Source: Guillardia theta CCMP2712 (taxonomy: Eukaryota; Cryptophyceae; Pyrenomonadales; Geminigeraceae). From it: DNA of 64,000 nt. The position numbers and the translations under genes are program-made. How positions within the stretch are numbered: position 1 is the first letter of the stretch; each line of letters begins with the position of its first letter. The notes under the pieces were generated by a model. It did not search any database. It was not told where the DNA came from and was given only the letters and a program-made list of their open reading frames with translations. The stretch spans positions 700,188-764,187 of the forward strand of contig NW_005434671.1 in NCBI RefSeq assembly GCF_000315625.1. Direction: 5' to 3'. Below are positions 11,223 through 21,930 of the stretch, one piece after another.

Positions 11223-12346
11223 TTAAACATACTGGTTGGTGAGAGCCTCAGTCTCCTCGCTCTCCTCAACTCCGAAAGAATCTGCTCACGAGCCAGGTCA
11301 AAATCCTTCCTCCCCTCCAACACACGTCTGACCGTAGTTGAGCAAGAAGTAGAGGCCGAAGCCGACAGTGGCAATGAGGTCGGTGACACAGGCGATGCCA
11401 ACCTGGAGCAACTTTCACAACGAGCAAGGCTCTCGGAGCAAGAGGACGCTCACCTCCTGGGAGAGGCCGAGCGCAGCCGTTCCTTCCGATCCGAGGAGCC
11501 AGAGGATGGGGAAAACTCCGGTAGCGAACATGGTGATGTAGATCAACATCTGCTGGGCGGTCACATCAAGTGCAAGGAAGGTGTGAGACAGACCTTGGAG
11601 TTGTCGGTGGCATACTCGGAAGAGAGGATGCTTGCAAGCTGAACGATGACGAGCACAGCGAAGATGAAGCTCAGGAACCACCACATGTACTTGTGAGATC
11701 CGACAGACACGGACCCGATCCAGCCAGCCATGAACATCACGAGGTCGTAGCCAACAAGAGCGATCATTTGAGCGTTGTCAAGCTTGAACACAATCGAGAT
11801 GTCGACGAGCACAAGCTGCACGATTGAGGAGAAAGACAGTCAGAGCTCATGAGGTAAGTGCAAGCGACGTACAGGATAAGTGATGAGGTGACCAAGATAT
11901 CTCCCCCAGAAGATCACGCGGGGTGTTGTGTCAGAGGTCTTGTAGGTGACTCCTAGGCCGCTCCACATGGAGTAGTAGGCGATGGCTCCTGAGCAGGTGA
12001 GCAAGAAGGTGACCTGCAGTTAGAGAAGTTCAGCTGAGCTGTGGCGGCAGGAACAAACTTCACCGCATGGCTGAGGGACGTCTTCTCTCTCATGTAGTTC
12101 AAGGCGTAGAAGCAGATAGCTCCAATGAACCTAGCACACCCCGTCAGCACCTGCACATGCCGCGCGAGCACTTCATCACATTCCAATCGCCCCCAACAAG
12201 AGGAAATGCTTCACAGAGTTGGGATAGTCTTCAGGGAACGAGACTGCGCCAGCTCCTGAGTCGGTCTGGTTTCCGCCAGCCGCGGCAGTGCCGTTGCTCT
12301 GGAGAATCTCTAGAAACAGCTGAGGCATGTTCACTCTGTGATTCAT
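11223..12346 (-). CDS. Seven-helix microbial (type I) opsin lacking the retinal Schiff-base lysine
   Basis: Seven exons: 12180-12346, 12064-12130, 11873-12013, 11594-11815, 11454-11552, 11333-11402 and 11223-11281. They total 825 nt and encode 274 aa. The fold is a bacteriorhodopsin-type 7TM protein. Helix C reads FWGRYLGHLITYP followed by LVLVDIS, helix D has VGYDLVMFMAGWIG, helix F has PILWLLGSEG and helix G has VTDLIATVGFGLYFLL. In bacteriorhodopsin numbering R82, T89, P91, D96, D115, P186, W189 and D212 are kept, but D85 is Gly, W86 is His, T90 is Tyr, W182 is Thr and the retinal-binding K216 is Thr. It therefore should not form the usual chromophore. The N-terminal 50 residues carry two N-glycosylation sequons and the C-terminus is acidic (EESEETEAL). 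ATG at 12346 was chosen as start. A CAG just upstream could instead be an acceptor for a further 5' exon. Confidence 0.9.
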
Positions 12347-13381
12347 CTGCGTTGAGAGCAACAGTCAGACCGAGCATGCAATCATACCATCCTCTATCAA
12401 CAAAAGCCCGTCTGCTCTCTGATCCTCAGTGAAAGCAAACTGCAGGATCTTACTGTGACATCAGCGTTCTACAGTGCCTAACGTGAGCTCGAACATGCAT
12501 CTGGCGGACTAGGAGAGGACATCATGGGAAGGTTGAAGATGGTCAGGAATAGAAGACGAGGAGACAGGAACGCAGAATGAAGTCTCAACCCAAGGACCTG
12601 GTTAAGACTCCAAGGCTACTCCAGCTATATAACGAGGTTCCGTTCCAGTGGAGCGAACAAACATCAAGGAGAAAGATGAAGTGGATGGGATAGATGATGG
12701 GCGAGGCAGAGAAGAACGACAGAGGGGGGTAAAACGAAGACAGGCACGGGGGGACTGAGGTACGAAGCTGGAACGATGAGACCACGAGGAGCATGTGTGA
12801 AGGGCAGGGAGACGGGGAGAGAGGTATGCCCGAGGATCCAGAGACAAGGTAATGAAGAAGTGAGGCAGGAGAAGGGAAGGGAGACAGGATGAGATCCTCC
12901 ATAGAGCATGCGCGACCCGATAGGATCCATCGCCATAAAATGGTATGAGTTCGCTCCCCCAAAATAGATCGAGTATCCGTTACAAACAGTTTTCTTTTTC
13001 AAGACCGTTTCTTGATTTGTGAAGCCGTTGCACAGGCACTCTCCGTTACGTGCCGTTGAAACTTGATTCCAGCAGGATGGCAGGCAAGAGGCGGGGAGAG
13101 GGGAGAAGGTGAGGTAGCGCGACGATGAGAAGACGAGAGCAGGAGCAGGAGAGGAAGAGAGATGAGAAGACGAGAGCAGGAGCAGGAGAGGAAGAGAGAT
13201 GGAGAGGACGAGTGATGGTGCCCTAGTCATCGTGTGGGTGACTGACACTTGAGGCTGTTTGCCCTCACCTGCACCCGAAGAAACTCCAAACCGGAATAGT
13301 TTTGACTTGCTGTACTGGACGAACAAGACGCGAGGAGAATAGGAGGTTGATTGCGCCCATAGCTCTCTCCATAGGAAGAAA
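12347..13381. other. Divergent intergenic region between opsin and coiled-coil gene
   Basis: About 1 kb separates two head-to-head genes, so promoters of both should lie here. The plus strand is purine-rich (AG) throughout. The long minus-strand open frame across 12664-13449 is low-complexity Ser/Leu/Pro and I do not accept it as a gene. A 37-bp exact tandem duplication is listed separately. Confidence 0.5.
13124..13197 (+). repeat. Exact 37-bp tandem duplication
   Basis: Two identical adjacent copies (13124-13160 and 13161-13197), each starting GATGAGAAGACGAGAGCAGG, lie about 190 bp upstream of the start of the coiled-coil gene. The sequence is purine-rich. No function is evident. Confidence 0.9.
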
Positions 13382-15715
13382 ATGAATGACGAGGAACGAG
13401 CCAGGAAGCTCGAGGAAGGCAAGAAGAAACTCCAGAAGTAAGTGTCCATGCATATTCAACTTGAATTCCCAAATCGTTCTTGACCATTAATTTGCAACAA
13501 ATCAGATTTAGAGCAAAATCCAAGCAATTCAAGTCAGTGGATAAGACGTCTGTACCTTTGGAAACAAGGAACAATGCTAGCAGCGAAGTGGATGTTTCTG
13601 TGGGAGATGGACGGCCAGTAAATGAGTCCAATGGTCACGACAATCATCCCTCAGAACGCAAGGCACAGACTTCTGCAAGTGCAGGATCTTCACAAGCTGT
13701 CGAGGATGACATCAGTCTCGCCGGAAGTAGCAAGCCTGGAACTGTCCTTCACTGGCTTGCGGAGAGAAATAAGCGGATGAAGGTCGTCGCTGCTGCTACT
13801 GCAGAGTTGGAGCAAGCTGTTATTGGGCTCACATGTGATCCAAGACTGTCAGCATCGCAGACTTCCTCTGTGAAACGAGTGAACATGAACTCCCTGATGC
13901 GAACAGCACATGACTTGGTCTTGAGGGTTCAATGTTGTAACGTGTCCCCGGCAACAACTGTGAAGGAGGAAGATGAATTTCCTTTTGTTGCAGATGTTCT
14001 TGCAGACCTGCGAAAGCTAAACTCATCATTGTCCAAGATGTCCAGAGAAATCGAGCCAGTACCAAAGGGAGTGAATGGCAGTGACGATCAAGTAGATTCT
14101 CTCACTAACGGTGAAAACCCTCCTCATTCAGGTCCTGAGGGACCCTCGCCAAATCAAAGCACGAAATTCGAAAACTCTTTGGCAGACTTTCTGAATTCTT
14201 CTAGAGAGACCGAAGTTCCTTCAGATCTACCAAAGTAAGTGGTTTTTGTGTTACATTCAATCTGCTCTGACGAAAACGCAGGAAAAGTACTGAATTCCCA
14301 CCAATATTCTTGGACAACTTGAGAGACATCGGTGGCTTTTCAGAAAGCAAGGCCTCAGATCAATTATCGGCTTCAGAAATACGACTTTTGACACAGCAAA
14401 GGAAGGAAGAGCCGCTGAATGACACCATCTCAACAAGCAACTCGCACCCAAAGTCGAACTCGGGCTCGGGTTTTCAAAAATCCTACAAGGACTATGACAC
14501 GGTGAACCAGCTTACTTGGGAGAATACGTCTCTCCAACGTAGAGTTGAAGTTCAAGCCAGTGCTTTGATCGAACTGTCAGTGGAGAAAGAAAAGTGGATG
14601 GGTGAGAAATACAAATTGATAGACGAACAGGTGCGGAGTCATTCTGGTGTTTGAAGATTGAGAATTTTGACTGGTGTACAGGAGAAAGCTCGGAAGAGGA
14701 TTAAGTTGCTTCTCGAAGAAAAAGAAGAGTTGAAGTTGTCGCTGCAAAGGGTCATTGAGGGACTCGTGACTGAGAATCAATTTCTTTCGCAAGTCGCGTC
14801 CGTCCGGCATGACCCCAATCTTCAAGACACAACAACCAGGAAAGCTGAGGAACACACTATGCTCGAGACTCAATCTACGTCATCTACTCACCTTTTGGGA
14901 TCACAATCTGTACCGAACAGGCCGCTCGAGAACCACTCTGCGGAAGAAACTCCGCATGTTTCGGACCACACAGAAGTGAATTCATCGGATTCAAGAGCGT
15001 ATCCACCAGACCCAAGTGTTGGATTGCCTCACTCCTTACAGAGCGAGGGAAACGATGCTTCGTATCAATCTCTAGACGTGACAGCTTTGCACTATGAGGT
15101 GACGTCTCCTGCTCTGGAATCAAAGGATAGCATTGCCGAAGAAAAAGCCGAGGATGCGCAAAGACAAATTGAGCATGACTCGCACCCGCAGGAATCTCAA
15201 GGTTCTCAAGGAGGAGAAGGGGGGCGGATAGGAAACCTCAACGCGTCGGAGAGCGTCACGGAATACAACAGGCCCACTCGGCATGCACCAGATGCAACCG
15301 CAGTCGATCACAGCTTGACGTCCCCTGAGCCTGACAACAGGGACCAACCAGCGCACCCAGCAGAGCAGAATCAACACATTCACCCTCAGGCTGCGGATCA
15401 CGAGGACTGGAGTGACGCGGTCTTCACCAAAGACAAGTCCTCAGTTCGGAAAGCTCCTCCACCGCGACCGTTTCCCCCGGAGCTCCTTGCTCACCCTGGT
15501 GACAAGGACATTCAGATAGGTAAGCTACATGAGATTGTGGGTGATATCGTGATTCCTACCCAGGTCTTAAACACTTGTTCAACCCTCCCAAAGCTGCTCC
15601 TCCTCCAGCTATCTACTACGTCTTCGATGCGCTCTGGAGCGTGGTCTCACTGCGTCCGGTCAGGACTGCACTGTTCCACAGCCACAAGGCAGAGATAGAC
15701 GACGACGAGTGGTAG
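13382..15715 (+). CDS. Coiled-coil protein with AKAP9/pericentrin-like N-terminal motif
   Basis: Five exons (13382-13437, 13506-14234, 14282-14630, 14682-15519 and 15564-15715) sum to 2124 nt and encode 707 aa. The N-terminus has the pattern EER-x-x-KLE-x-GK-x-KL followed by FRAKSK, which resembles the extreme N-termini of AKAP9, pericentrin and some golgins. A coiled coil follows around ENTSLQRRVEVQASALIELS and EKARKRIKLLLEEKEELKLS. The rest is hydrophilic and probably disordered (Ser/Glu/His-rich, with a PPPRPFPPELL proline patch). The C-terminus has a moderately hydrophobic stretch (AIYYVFDALWSVVSL) and an acidic end. A centrosomal/basal-body or Golgi scaffold role is an inference from the short N-terminal motif only. 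The first intron falls right after that motif. Confidence 0.8.
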
Positions 15716-15819
15716 CCGCAGAGGATGCTTGTACACAAACTTATTCTTTCGCCATCGGTTTATGACACTGACTGATCTCAATGAAAAAACTGAGCCTCGG
15801 AGAACCATGGTTTTCACTA

Positions 15820-15960
15820 ACGGTCCGATCACTGGCCTCGGCCTCTCCGAGGCTCCGGCGCCGTCGCCGCCCGTCCGGGATCGGATCGCCGCCCGCGGTC
15901 ACACTGACAGTGAGCTTGGGTTCCCGATAGCCGGCCGCTGGCTTCGTCACAAACAGTAGC
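15820..15960. repeat. CpG-rich island (dispersed GC-rich family)
   Basis: A block much richer in G+C and CpG than its surroundings, with words such as GGTCACACTGACAGTGAG and GGCTCCGGCGCC. It lies just past the coiled-coil gene. It shares composition and CACTGAC/TCCGAC-type words with blocks at 19.2, 21.2, 34.1, 41.1 and 59.1 kb. It has no coding signal. Confidence 0.5.
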
Positions 15961-15989
15961 CCTGGAAGCTCTCGCTGAACTCCCGGGTG

Positions 15990-16062
15990 CTAAACCCCTA
16001 CTACGCTAAACTCCCAGACTAAACCTTGAACCCCTAGCTAAACCCCTCCTAAACCCAGGATC
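15990..16062 (+). repeat. Degenerate telomere-like CTAAACCC tract
   Basis: Several imperfect copies of CTAAACCC (the complement of the TTTAGGG telomere unit) run directly up to the kynureninase start codon. They are imperfect and interspersed with variant units, so this is an internal telomere-like tract and not a chromosome end. Confidence 0.5.
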
Positions 16063-18154
16063 ATGCAGGCGCATAGCAGGGGGTTGTCGATGGAGCATGC
16101 AGCGTTCGAGACGCAGGGGGAGGTGGAGGCATGGCTGAGCGAGGCCGCGAAGTTGGCGGGCAGAGACCTGCTGAGTGAAGAGCTGGCCAAGTTCCTTGGT
16201 GGGACCCGCCATGCTCTCCTTTCATCGCTCTTCTTCATGCTCACTGGCGTGCCGCAGACGAGAACGACAATGTCATCTGCCGCGAGGACTTCTGCTACCC
16301 GACCTCTGACCCCGCCTCTGACCTCTCAACCTCCTGCACGTACATGTGCGGGAACTCCCTGGGGCTGCAGCCTGCAAAGACCAAGCAGTACGTGAACGAA
16401 GAATTGGACCGATGGGCAAAGCTGGGGGTTCGGGGACATTTCGAAGGGGAAGGGCGACATTGGGCGAAGATTGATGACCTTCTGCAGTCACCCATGGCCC
16501 GTGTGGTTGGAGCTCAGGACAAGGAAATCGCCGTCATGAACGGCCTCACTGCTAACATCCACTTGATGTTCGTCCCCTTCTACAGACCCACCAAGGAGCG
16601 CTACAAAGTCATCATGGAAGCGCAGGCGTTCCCTTCGGATCGCTACATCGTTGAGTCTCAGGTCCTACTATGCAAATGTTTGAGCGAGAGCTGACGCTGT
16701 GCTTTGGTGAAGGTGCGCTTCCATGGGTTCGATCCCCAGGAGGCCATAGTGCTCGTGAGGCCGCGGGAAGGGGAGCATACACTGAGGACTAGTGACATCC
16801 TAGACGCGATAGGAAGAGAGGGGGCCCGGACTTGCATGGTTTTCTTTCCTGGGGTGCAGTACTATACTGGGCAGCTGTTTGACATGAAGACCATCACAGA
16901 GAAAGGCCACGAACAGGTCTGTCCAGCGGCTACCTTGCTCCTCCTCCTCCTCCTCCCTCCTGACACTTGGCAGGGCTGCGTGGTTGGCTTCGACCTCGCC
17001 CACGCTGTTGGCAATGTCGAGCTTCATCTCCATGAATGGGAAGTGGATTTTGCGTGCTGGTACGAGCCTTGAGTTGAACATCGCCATCATACCGCACTGC
17101 GGGGAAGAGCCCGACCTTAGGTGGAGCATCAGGTGTACCTACAAGTACCTCAACGCTGGGCCTGGATCGATTGCCGGAACTTTTGTTCATGAAAAGCATG
17201 GATCGAACTCGACACTTCCAAGGTTCTTGATCTCAGCCTGCGAGACTTTTTGTCCTCATGAACGTCATTCGAAGGTTTGCTGGTTGGTGGGGCCACGATG
17301 ACTCGACGAGATTTGATATGACCAAGCCGTTCAAGGTGAAAGAGCTTGGATGACTTACAGATTTGTAGTCAAAGGTTGAACTTCCTTGTCTGCAGGCTGA
17401 AGAGGGGGCTCGAGGCTTCCAACTGTCGAATCCTCCCATCCTTCAGGTCGGCTCGTGAGGGAGCGGAGCAGGGCCTTAACGGGTTCGAATGTGATCAGTG
17501 TGTTTCTTTGATTGCAAGCCTCGAGATCTTTAGCAAGGTGCCTAGCTTGACTTTCTTGGGACCGATTCGGTTGCTTGTTGATACCTCGGCAGTGTGGAAT
17601 GAAAGCACTGAGGTCCAAGTCTGAGATCATGACTGGATACCTCCTCATGTTGTTCAAGCAGAGGCTGCAAGGTAAGTCTTGCGTTCCTTTCAATTCCATC
17701 TCCGAGCTGCCAGATGCTTGACTTTGTCATGTGTTCCAAGGCCATGTAACCTCCATCACCCCCGAGAATCCGCAAGAGCGGGGATGTCAACTCTCGATCA
17801 TCTTCGACAAGTACTGTCACCATAGATGATGACGTGTTGTTGTTGAGGATGCAACCAGGCCTGTCAGGATGATGTTTTCTGCATTGAGCTCTTATGGAGT
17901 GGTAGACTCGAAATCATTTCGCATTCAATCTCTTTACAATCTGTTAGGTTTGCGACATGCGGGAACCAGACGTGATCCGGTTAGCTCCGTGCCCACTCTA
18001 CAACACCTTTCATGAGGTATATCTACATAATTGCTTTCCTTCTCCTGACCTCAACTTTGCGATCAAACAGGTTTACAAGGTTGTCGACATGCTTGTCAAG
18101 CTTAACGCGATGACTCAAGAGGAACTTGCTGCTCTCATGAGTCCAAGTAGCTAG
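16063..18154 (+). CDS. KYNU: Kynureninase
   Basis: PLP-dependent enzyme of tryptophan degradation that cleaves kynurenine to anthranilate (or 3-hydroxykynurenine to 3-hydroxyanthranilate) and alanine. Thirteen exons close in frame at 1416 nt (471 aa, a normal length for the family): 16063-16198, 16258-16661, 16713-16916, 16974-17059, 17133-17222, 17275-17335, 17396-17446, 17499-17537, 17593-17671, 17741-17810, 17859-17901, 17948-18016 and 18071-18154. Diagnostic motifs are [10 protein letters not shown], the [12 protein letters not shown] region, [22 protein letters not shown] (PLP-ring aspartate), [11 protein letters not shown] with the PLP lysine, [21 protein letters not shown] and the C-terminal [15 protein letters not shown]. 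All key motifs are present. A second in-frame Met lies nine codons into the ORF, so the exact start is uncertain. No clear targeting peptide is seen. Confidence 0.95.
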
Positions 18155-18211
18155 CGCTGCATGTATACAAGCACCTCATCCGCCCTTGAGCGATCTCAAC
18201 GGCTGATGGCA

Positions 18212-19099
18212 TCAGGATCTCGTTCCCTTCTTGGCCAGGCTGCTCGTCGAGCTCCTCTGAGCCTCCAGCTTCTTCCCCTTCAGCTCTGAGCGCCCGTGAG
18301 CAGTGATAGTTCCCTCCTCGCGCTCTCACCTTGATACTTCTGGCTGTCCACGAAGCCCAAGTACTCGTAGAAGTTGACCGTGCTGTCATTGTCAAGGTTG
18401 CCCTTGAAGAGCTTCGTGAGGAATTCGTTGATGTAATGCTCGTCTATCGTTTTTCCTGCCCGCAGGTACCTGCGAGAACGCTTCAACGCCCATATCCCGA
18501 CGATCTCAAGGCCCCCATGGCGGCCTCACATCAACTGAGTCGCCTCATCCACCTGCTCACACGAGAAGAGAGGGTCAACATCGATGGGAGTCAGCAGCAG
18601 ACACGTACGTCGATCCTCCCGTCACAGTTGTAGTCATTCATCTGAACGCCCTGATGTCAGCAAAGCAACCCGACGAGAATGCTTTACACCATGAAGTCAA
18701 CGACGTTGTAGAGAGCTCGAGGCTCCAGCATGGTGTCGTCGGACCTCACCCTCCTGCACCCCCATGAGCGCTTGATACAGAACTCACACTGACAGGCCCT
18801 TTGCTACCTGTACATGAGGACGAACTCATCGTAGGTGACGGTCTTGTCGAGAGTCTCATCCACTTCCCAGATCATCTCTTCCAGCTCTCCCTTGTGGGGC
18901 TCGTACTTCAACTCCCTCATGGACGCTGACAGGTCGTCAATGCAGATTACCCCTGCTGATTATCAATCCTGTTGCTCGTGCAGTGGCAGCATGGAAAGTC
19001 ACCATCCTTATTGACGTCCAGGCGTTGGAACACTCTGTTCACCTGCTCGCTCTCCGCCTTGTTCAGCTCCGCAAGTCCCCGCTGAAGCTTCTTCCACAT
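18212..19099 (-). CDS. Small multi-EF-hand calcium-binding protein
   Basis: Roughly 205 aa, rebuilt from seven short exons with GT-AG introns, ATG at 19099 to TGA at 18212. There are four EF-hand units in order: a canonical loop DVNKDGVICIDD near residue 28, a degenerate unit around EVDETLDKTVTYDE, a third canonical-looking loop NDYNCDGRIDVDE, and a C-terminal unit LDNDSTVNFYEY. The tail is basic (KGKKLEAQRSS). It is probably a calmodulin-superfamily Ca2+ sensor, possibly ciliary by resemblance to axonemal EF-hand proteins, but that is weak inference. The neighbours are convergent kynureninase, which ends 57 bp away, and CCDC97 upstream on the same strand. Confidence 0.8.
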
Positions 19100-19189
19100 G
19101 CTCGCAACTACAACAGTCAGTTGAATTGTAAAAAGGAGTCAACAAACCTTGTCACAGTTTTAGTTATATTTTGATAGTAGGAGCCTGAT

Positions 19190-19400
19190 CAATGATCCGA
19201 CTCCGGCGAGTCGGAGCCTGACTGCGAGGCTCGCCGCCGGGCTGGGGCCGGCCGGGCCGCTTGGTCGTCACTAGTACCGTCCGGCGGCAGTCCGACACTG
19301 TCACTGAGGTTCCGGGACGGCCCGATCACCCCGAGGCTGCCTGAGACCGGGCTGACCGTACGGGACACTGACTCTCAGAGCTCAGGCTACCGTGAGCGCC
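19190..19400. repeat. CpG-rich island (dispersed GC-rich family)
   Basis: Strong GC and CpG enrichment with CCGACTCCGGCGAGTCGG, GACACTGTCACTGAGG and ACACTGACTCTCAGAG-type words. It lies between the EF-hand gene and CCDC97 and shows no open frame of interest. It resembles the islands at 21.2 and 59.1 kb. Confidence 0.5.
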
Positions 19401-19557
19401 GTAGGAGGCAAGGAACGAAAACAGCGGCATTGAATGCGGCTTATGATCAAAGGCGCGATAAGGGGAAACAGCAAGGAAGAGCGCTTGAATCATGAATCTG
19501 AATAGCAAAGACAAGATCTTCATGTCAACTAGTAGTTTTCTTCTTGGCATCTCCGAA

Positions 19558-20938
19558 CTAGTAGTCATACCCAGCATCGTCTACTGCATGTTCGCCGTTA
19601 GCGAACGCTCGCTTGAGCCGCGCCATACATTCCGATCTATCAACGTCGCAGCCCCATCAGAGAGTCGCAAGAGAGGAGATGAAGACAAACCTGCTCAACC
19701 TTTTCCTGCTTCCTCCAGGCTCTTCATCGTCACTGAAGTATTCGTCCTCTGCATCTCTGCTCATCTGAGGATCATGTTAGAGGGCAGGAGTCTCCAGATG
19801 TCCGCCGACCCACCTGGTCCAGGTCATCAAGATCGTGATCCTGATCGCAAGACGCGTAATCAAAGTATTGAACATCGTGACCCTGCACAGGTGGGTCAGC
19901 GCGCCATAGCAAACATTGCTCGATACACCTCAAGGAATCTTTCCCTCATGATCTTGTAGAATTCATCTCGCAGGCGCATGCGATCCTCGGCAGAGACGAT
20001 CTCCTGCTTTCCTTGGTCCCCTTTGCTGGATGATTGCTCGAGATCCAAATCCTCGTCGCTGTCTTCCTCCTCGCCTGCGAAAATGCATCAGACCCGCTCG
20101 TGAGAGGCTGCGATGGATTATGAACGAACAGACATGCAGAGATCCAGGTACTGCTAGGTTCATGGATTGAGGGTGAAGAGCTTACAATTTCTTTCGGCGT
20201 CTGCCTCCTTTTCGCGCCGAGTGCGATTCATTTTCCTGTCATAGCTGTGGAGGAGAAAGTCGGCTAACGCCTGGGGAAAGTCAGACATACAGGAGGGGCG
20301 GAAAAGAAGTCAGAGGAAGACGATATGTTGAGAGGATGCTGATGAAACAGGCAGAGGTAGGTGCATTGCGGCAGAGAAAGATATGCGAGGCGAGAGAAGG
20401 GAGAAACGACAAAGAAGAGGTCGACAAAAAACAGGAGTGGAAGGAGGCAGGAAGAGCGAGGGGGGAAACAATAGGGTTCAACAACCTGTCCAGACCAAGA
20501 AGAATCGCGCCAATCGCCTGGTTTAAGACAATGAGGCACTTCCTCTTTGACTCTGCGCCCGTCCTCATCGACTAGAATACAACTGGGTTTGTCGGCGGGA
20601 ACGATCGTAGAAACACCTTCGCCCTCTTCCATGAATTTTCCAATATGTTCGTGGTAAAGGAGTGGAGCCCTTCTTTCCATATTTCCAAGAGAGAAGTACT
20701 CCCCTTCTTCCACGAGCTGGTTCATCTTCTTCAGTCGACGATTCCGAACTGATACGCTCTTTGGCAAGCTCTTGGTTGCACTCGACCTAGGTCCATTCAG
20801 CTTATCGTCTCCTTCGTTCCTCCTCCGCGCCGACCGTTGTGCTTCCTCACTTGCATCGTTGCAATCGGCCCTCCTGTCTTCCTCTTCGTCTCTCCCCATC
20901 TCTGCATCGCCGCTTTCCACCATCTCGCTATCCGGCAT
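19558..20938 (-). CDS. CCDC97: CCDC97 (DUF2052) family protein
   Basis: Multi-exon minus-strand gene, ATG at 20938 to TAG at 19558. The family signature is read in order: MNQLVEEGEYFSLGNMERR then PLLYHEHIGKFM, a segment ALADFLLHSYDRKMNRTRRE, an acidic run EEEDSDEDLDLE, RLRDEFYKIMRERFLEGHD followed by FDYASCDQDHDLDDLD, and the end motif SRDAEDEYFSDDEE. This matches the conserved order in coiled-coil domain-containing protein 97, a spliceosome-associated nuclear protein in animals. The final exon reads ECMARLKRAFANGEHA. The N-terminus is acidic and low-complexity. Introns are short, apart from a longer one of about 220 nt after the exon ending DSSWSGQ. Confidence 0.85.
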
Positions 20939-21229
20939 CCTTGGCAAACCTCCTACACGGGCAATTAATGTTATTATCAACACTTTATGGAAACTCTCAT
21001 ATATTGGGTAAGTTTTACAACTACTTTTAAGACAGCAGTACCTGGTTTGTACCAATCAGTTTTATTTAATTTTACAAGATCTGTCTTACTGTACCGGTCA
21101 TATATACTGCAAAACATCTGTGGGGGGTCATCATATTTACAACTATAAGCAGTATAAGTGGTAAATGTTTTGTAAATCATTATACAAATATATTGAAATC
21201 TATATTTAGTACTGCATTCACGAACAGTT

Positions 21230-21930
21230 GCGTTTCAGTCCCCCCGACACTGACTCCTAAAGTTGCCGGGATGACTCCGACTCCCTCCGACGCCTTCTTG
21301 GACTCCCGGAGTCAGGCCTCGGACTCCCACCTACACACGGACTCGAGTCATCCCACCAGGCCGGGCTGTAACACTCCGACTCGTCGGTCCGGCGGCCGGG
21401 GAAGGCGGCCCGGGCCTGGCCGCGTGACTGTCAGCCGGGGCAAGGCTCGGACTGAGCGCAGTGACCCAGCGCCGGGTAGCCGCCGGGTCGGACTGTCCCG
21501 GCCCGGTCCGGACCCGGCGCTCCCGGCCACAGCTGAGCGCTTCTTTATATGATCCCGGCCCCTCCGACAGTCGCACTCCCGGAGTCCCATTCCCGGGCCT
21601 CCCGACTCCGTACGGTCGCCGTGACTTCCGCCATACATACTCGACGCTTGAACCTACGGTAACTAGGACCCCAACCAGGCTCCGAGGCTCCGGATGCTCC
21701 GCCTACTCTGGGTGGACGTATCGGGTCGAATTTCGGAACGCGGACTGTGCCCGGTGAGTCACTCGGACGGCGGGCCGAACTTCCGAATACCGGCCGCACG
21801 AACTCCGAATACCCAGCGGTCTCTGTGACGGTGCTTCATCGGATCAACTCTCTGGCAGTGCAGTCAGGCTCATTGAGGACGCGGCCGTCCCGGCCTCCGA
21901 CTCCATGCGTGAGCCATCATGTCACATCCA
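21230..21930. repeat. Large CpG-rich island next to the Mutator-like element
   Basis: About 700 bp of very GC- and CpG-rich DNA with many CCGACTCC, GGACTC and CGGACTC words, preceded by an AT-rich stretch (21000-21220). It is the largest of the dispersed islands and ends about 120 bp before the stop of the MULE-encoded protein. Open frames in it are Arg/Pro/Gly shadows of composition and I reject them as genes. Confidence 0.5.

Noticed and set aside
11333-11402. Idea that the missing opsin lysine is a splicing error of mine.
   Set aside because: The exon has clean CAG acceptor and GGTCAG donor sites, the flanking residues (VTD and VGFG) align exactly with helix G, and the total coding length closes in frame. 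No nearby frame provides a Lys at this position.
12664-13449. Minus-strand open frame of about 260 residues upstream of the coiled-coil gene.
   Set aside because: Low-complexity Ser/Leu composition from AG-rich DNA, overlapping a better gene start on the other strand.
16725-16745. GGGTTCGATCCCCAGG resembling a tRNA T-arm (B box).
   Set aside because: It lies in a kynureninase exon, and no acceptor stem, D-arm or anticodon arm can be formed around it.
21230-21930. Arg/Pro/Gly-rich open frames on both strands in the CpG island.
   Set aside because: Products of base composition with frames open in several phases; no domain or splice support.
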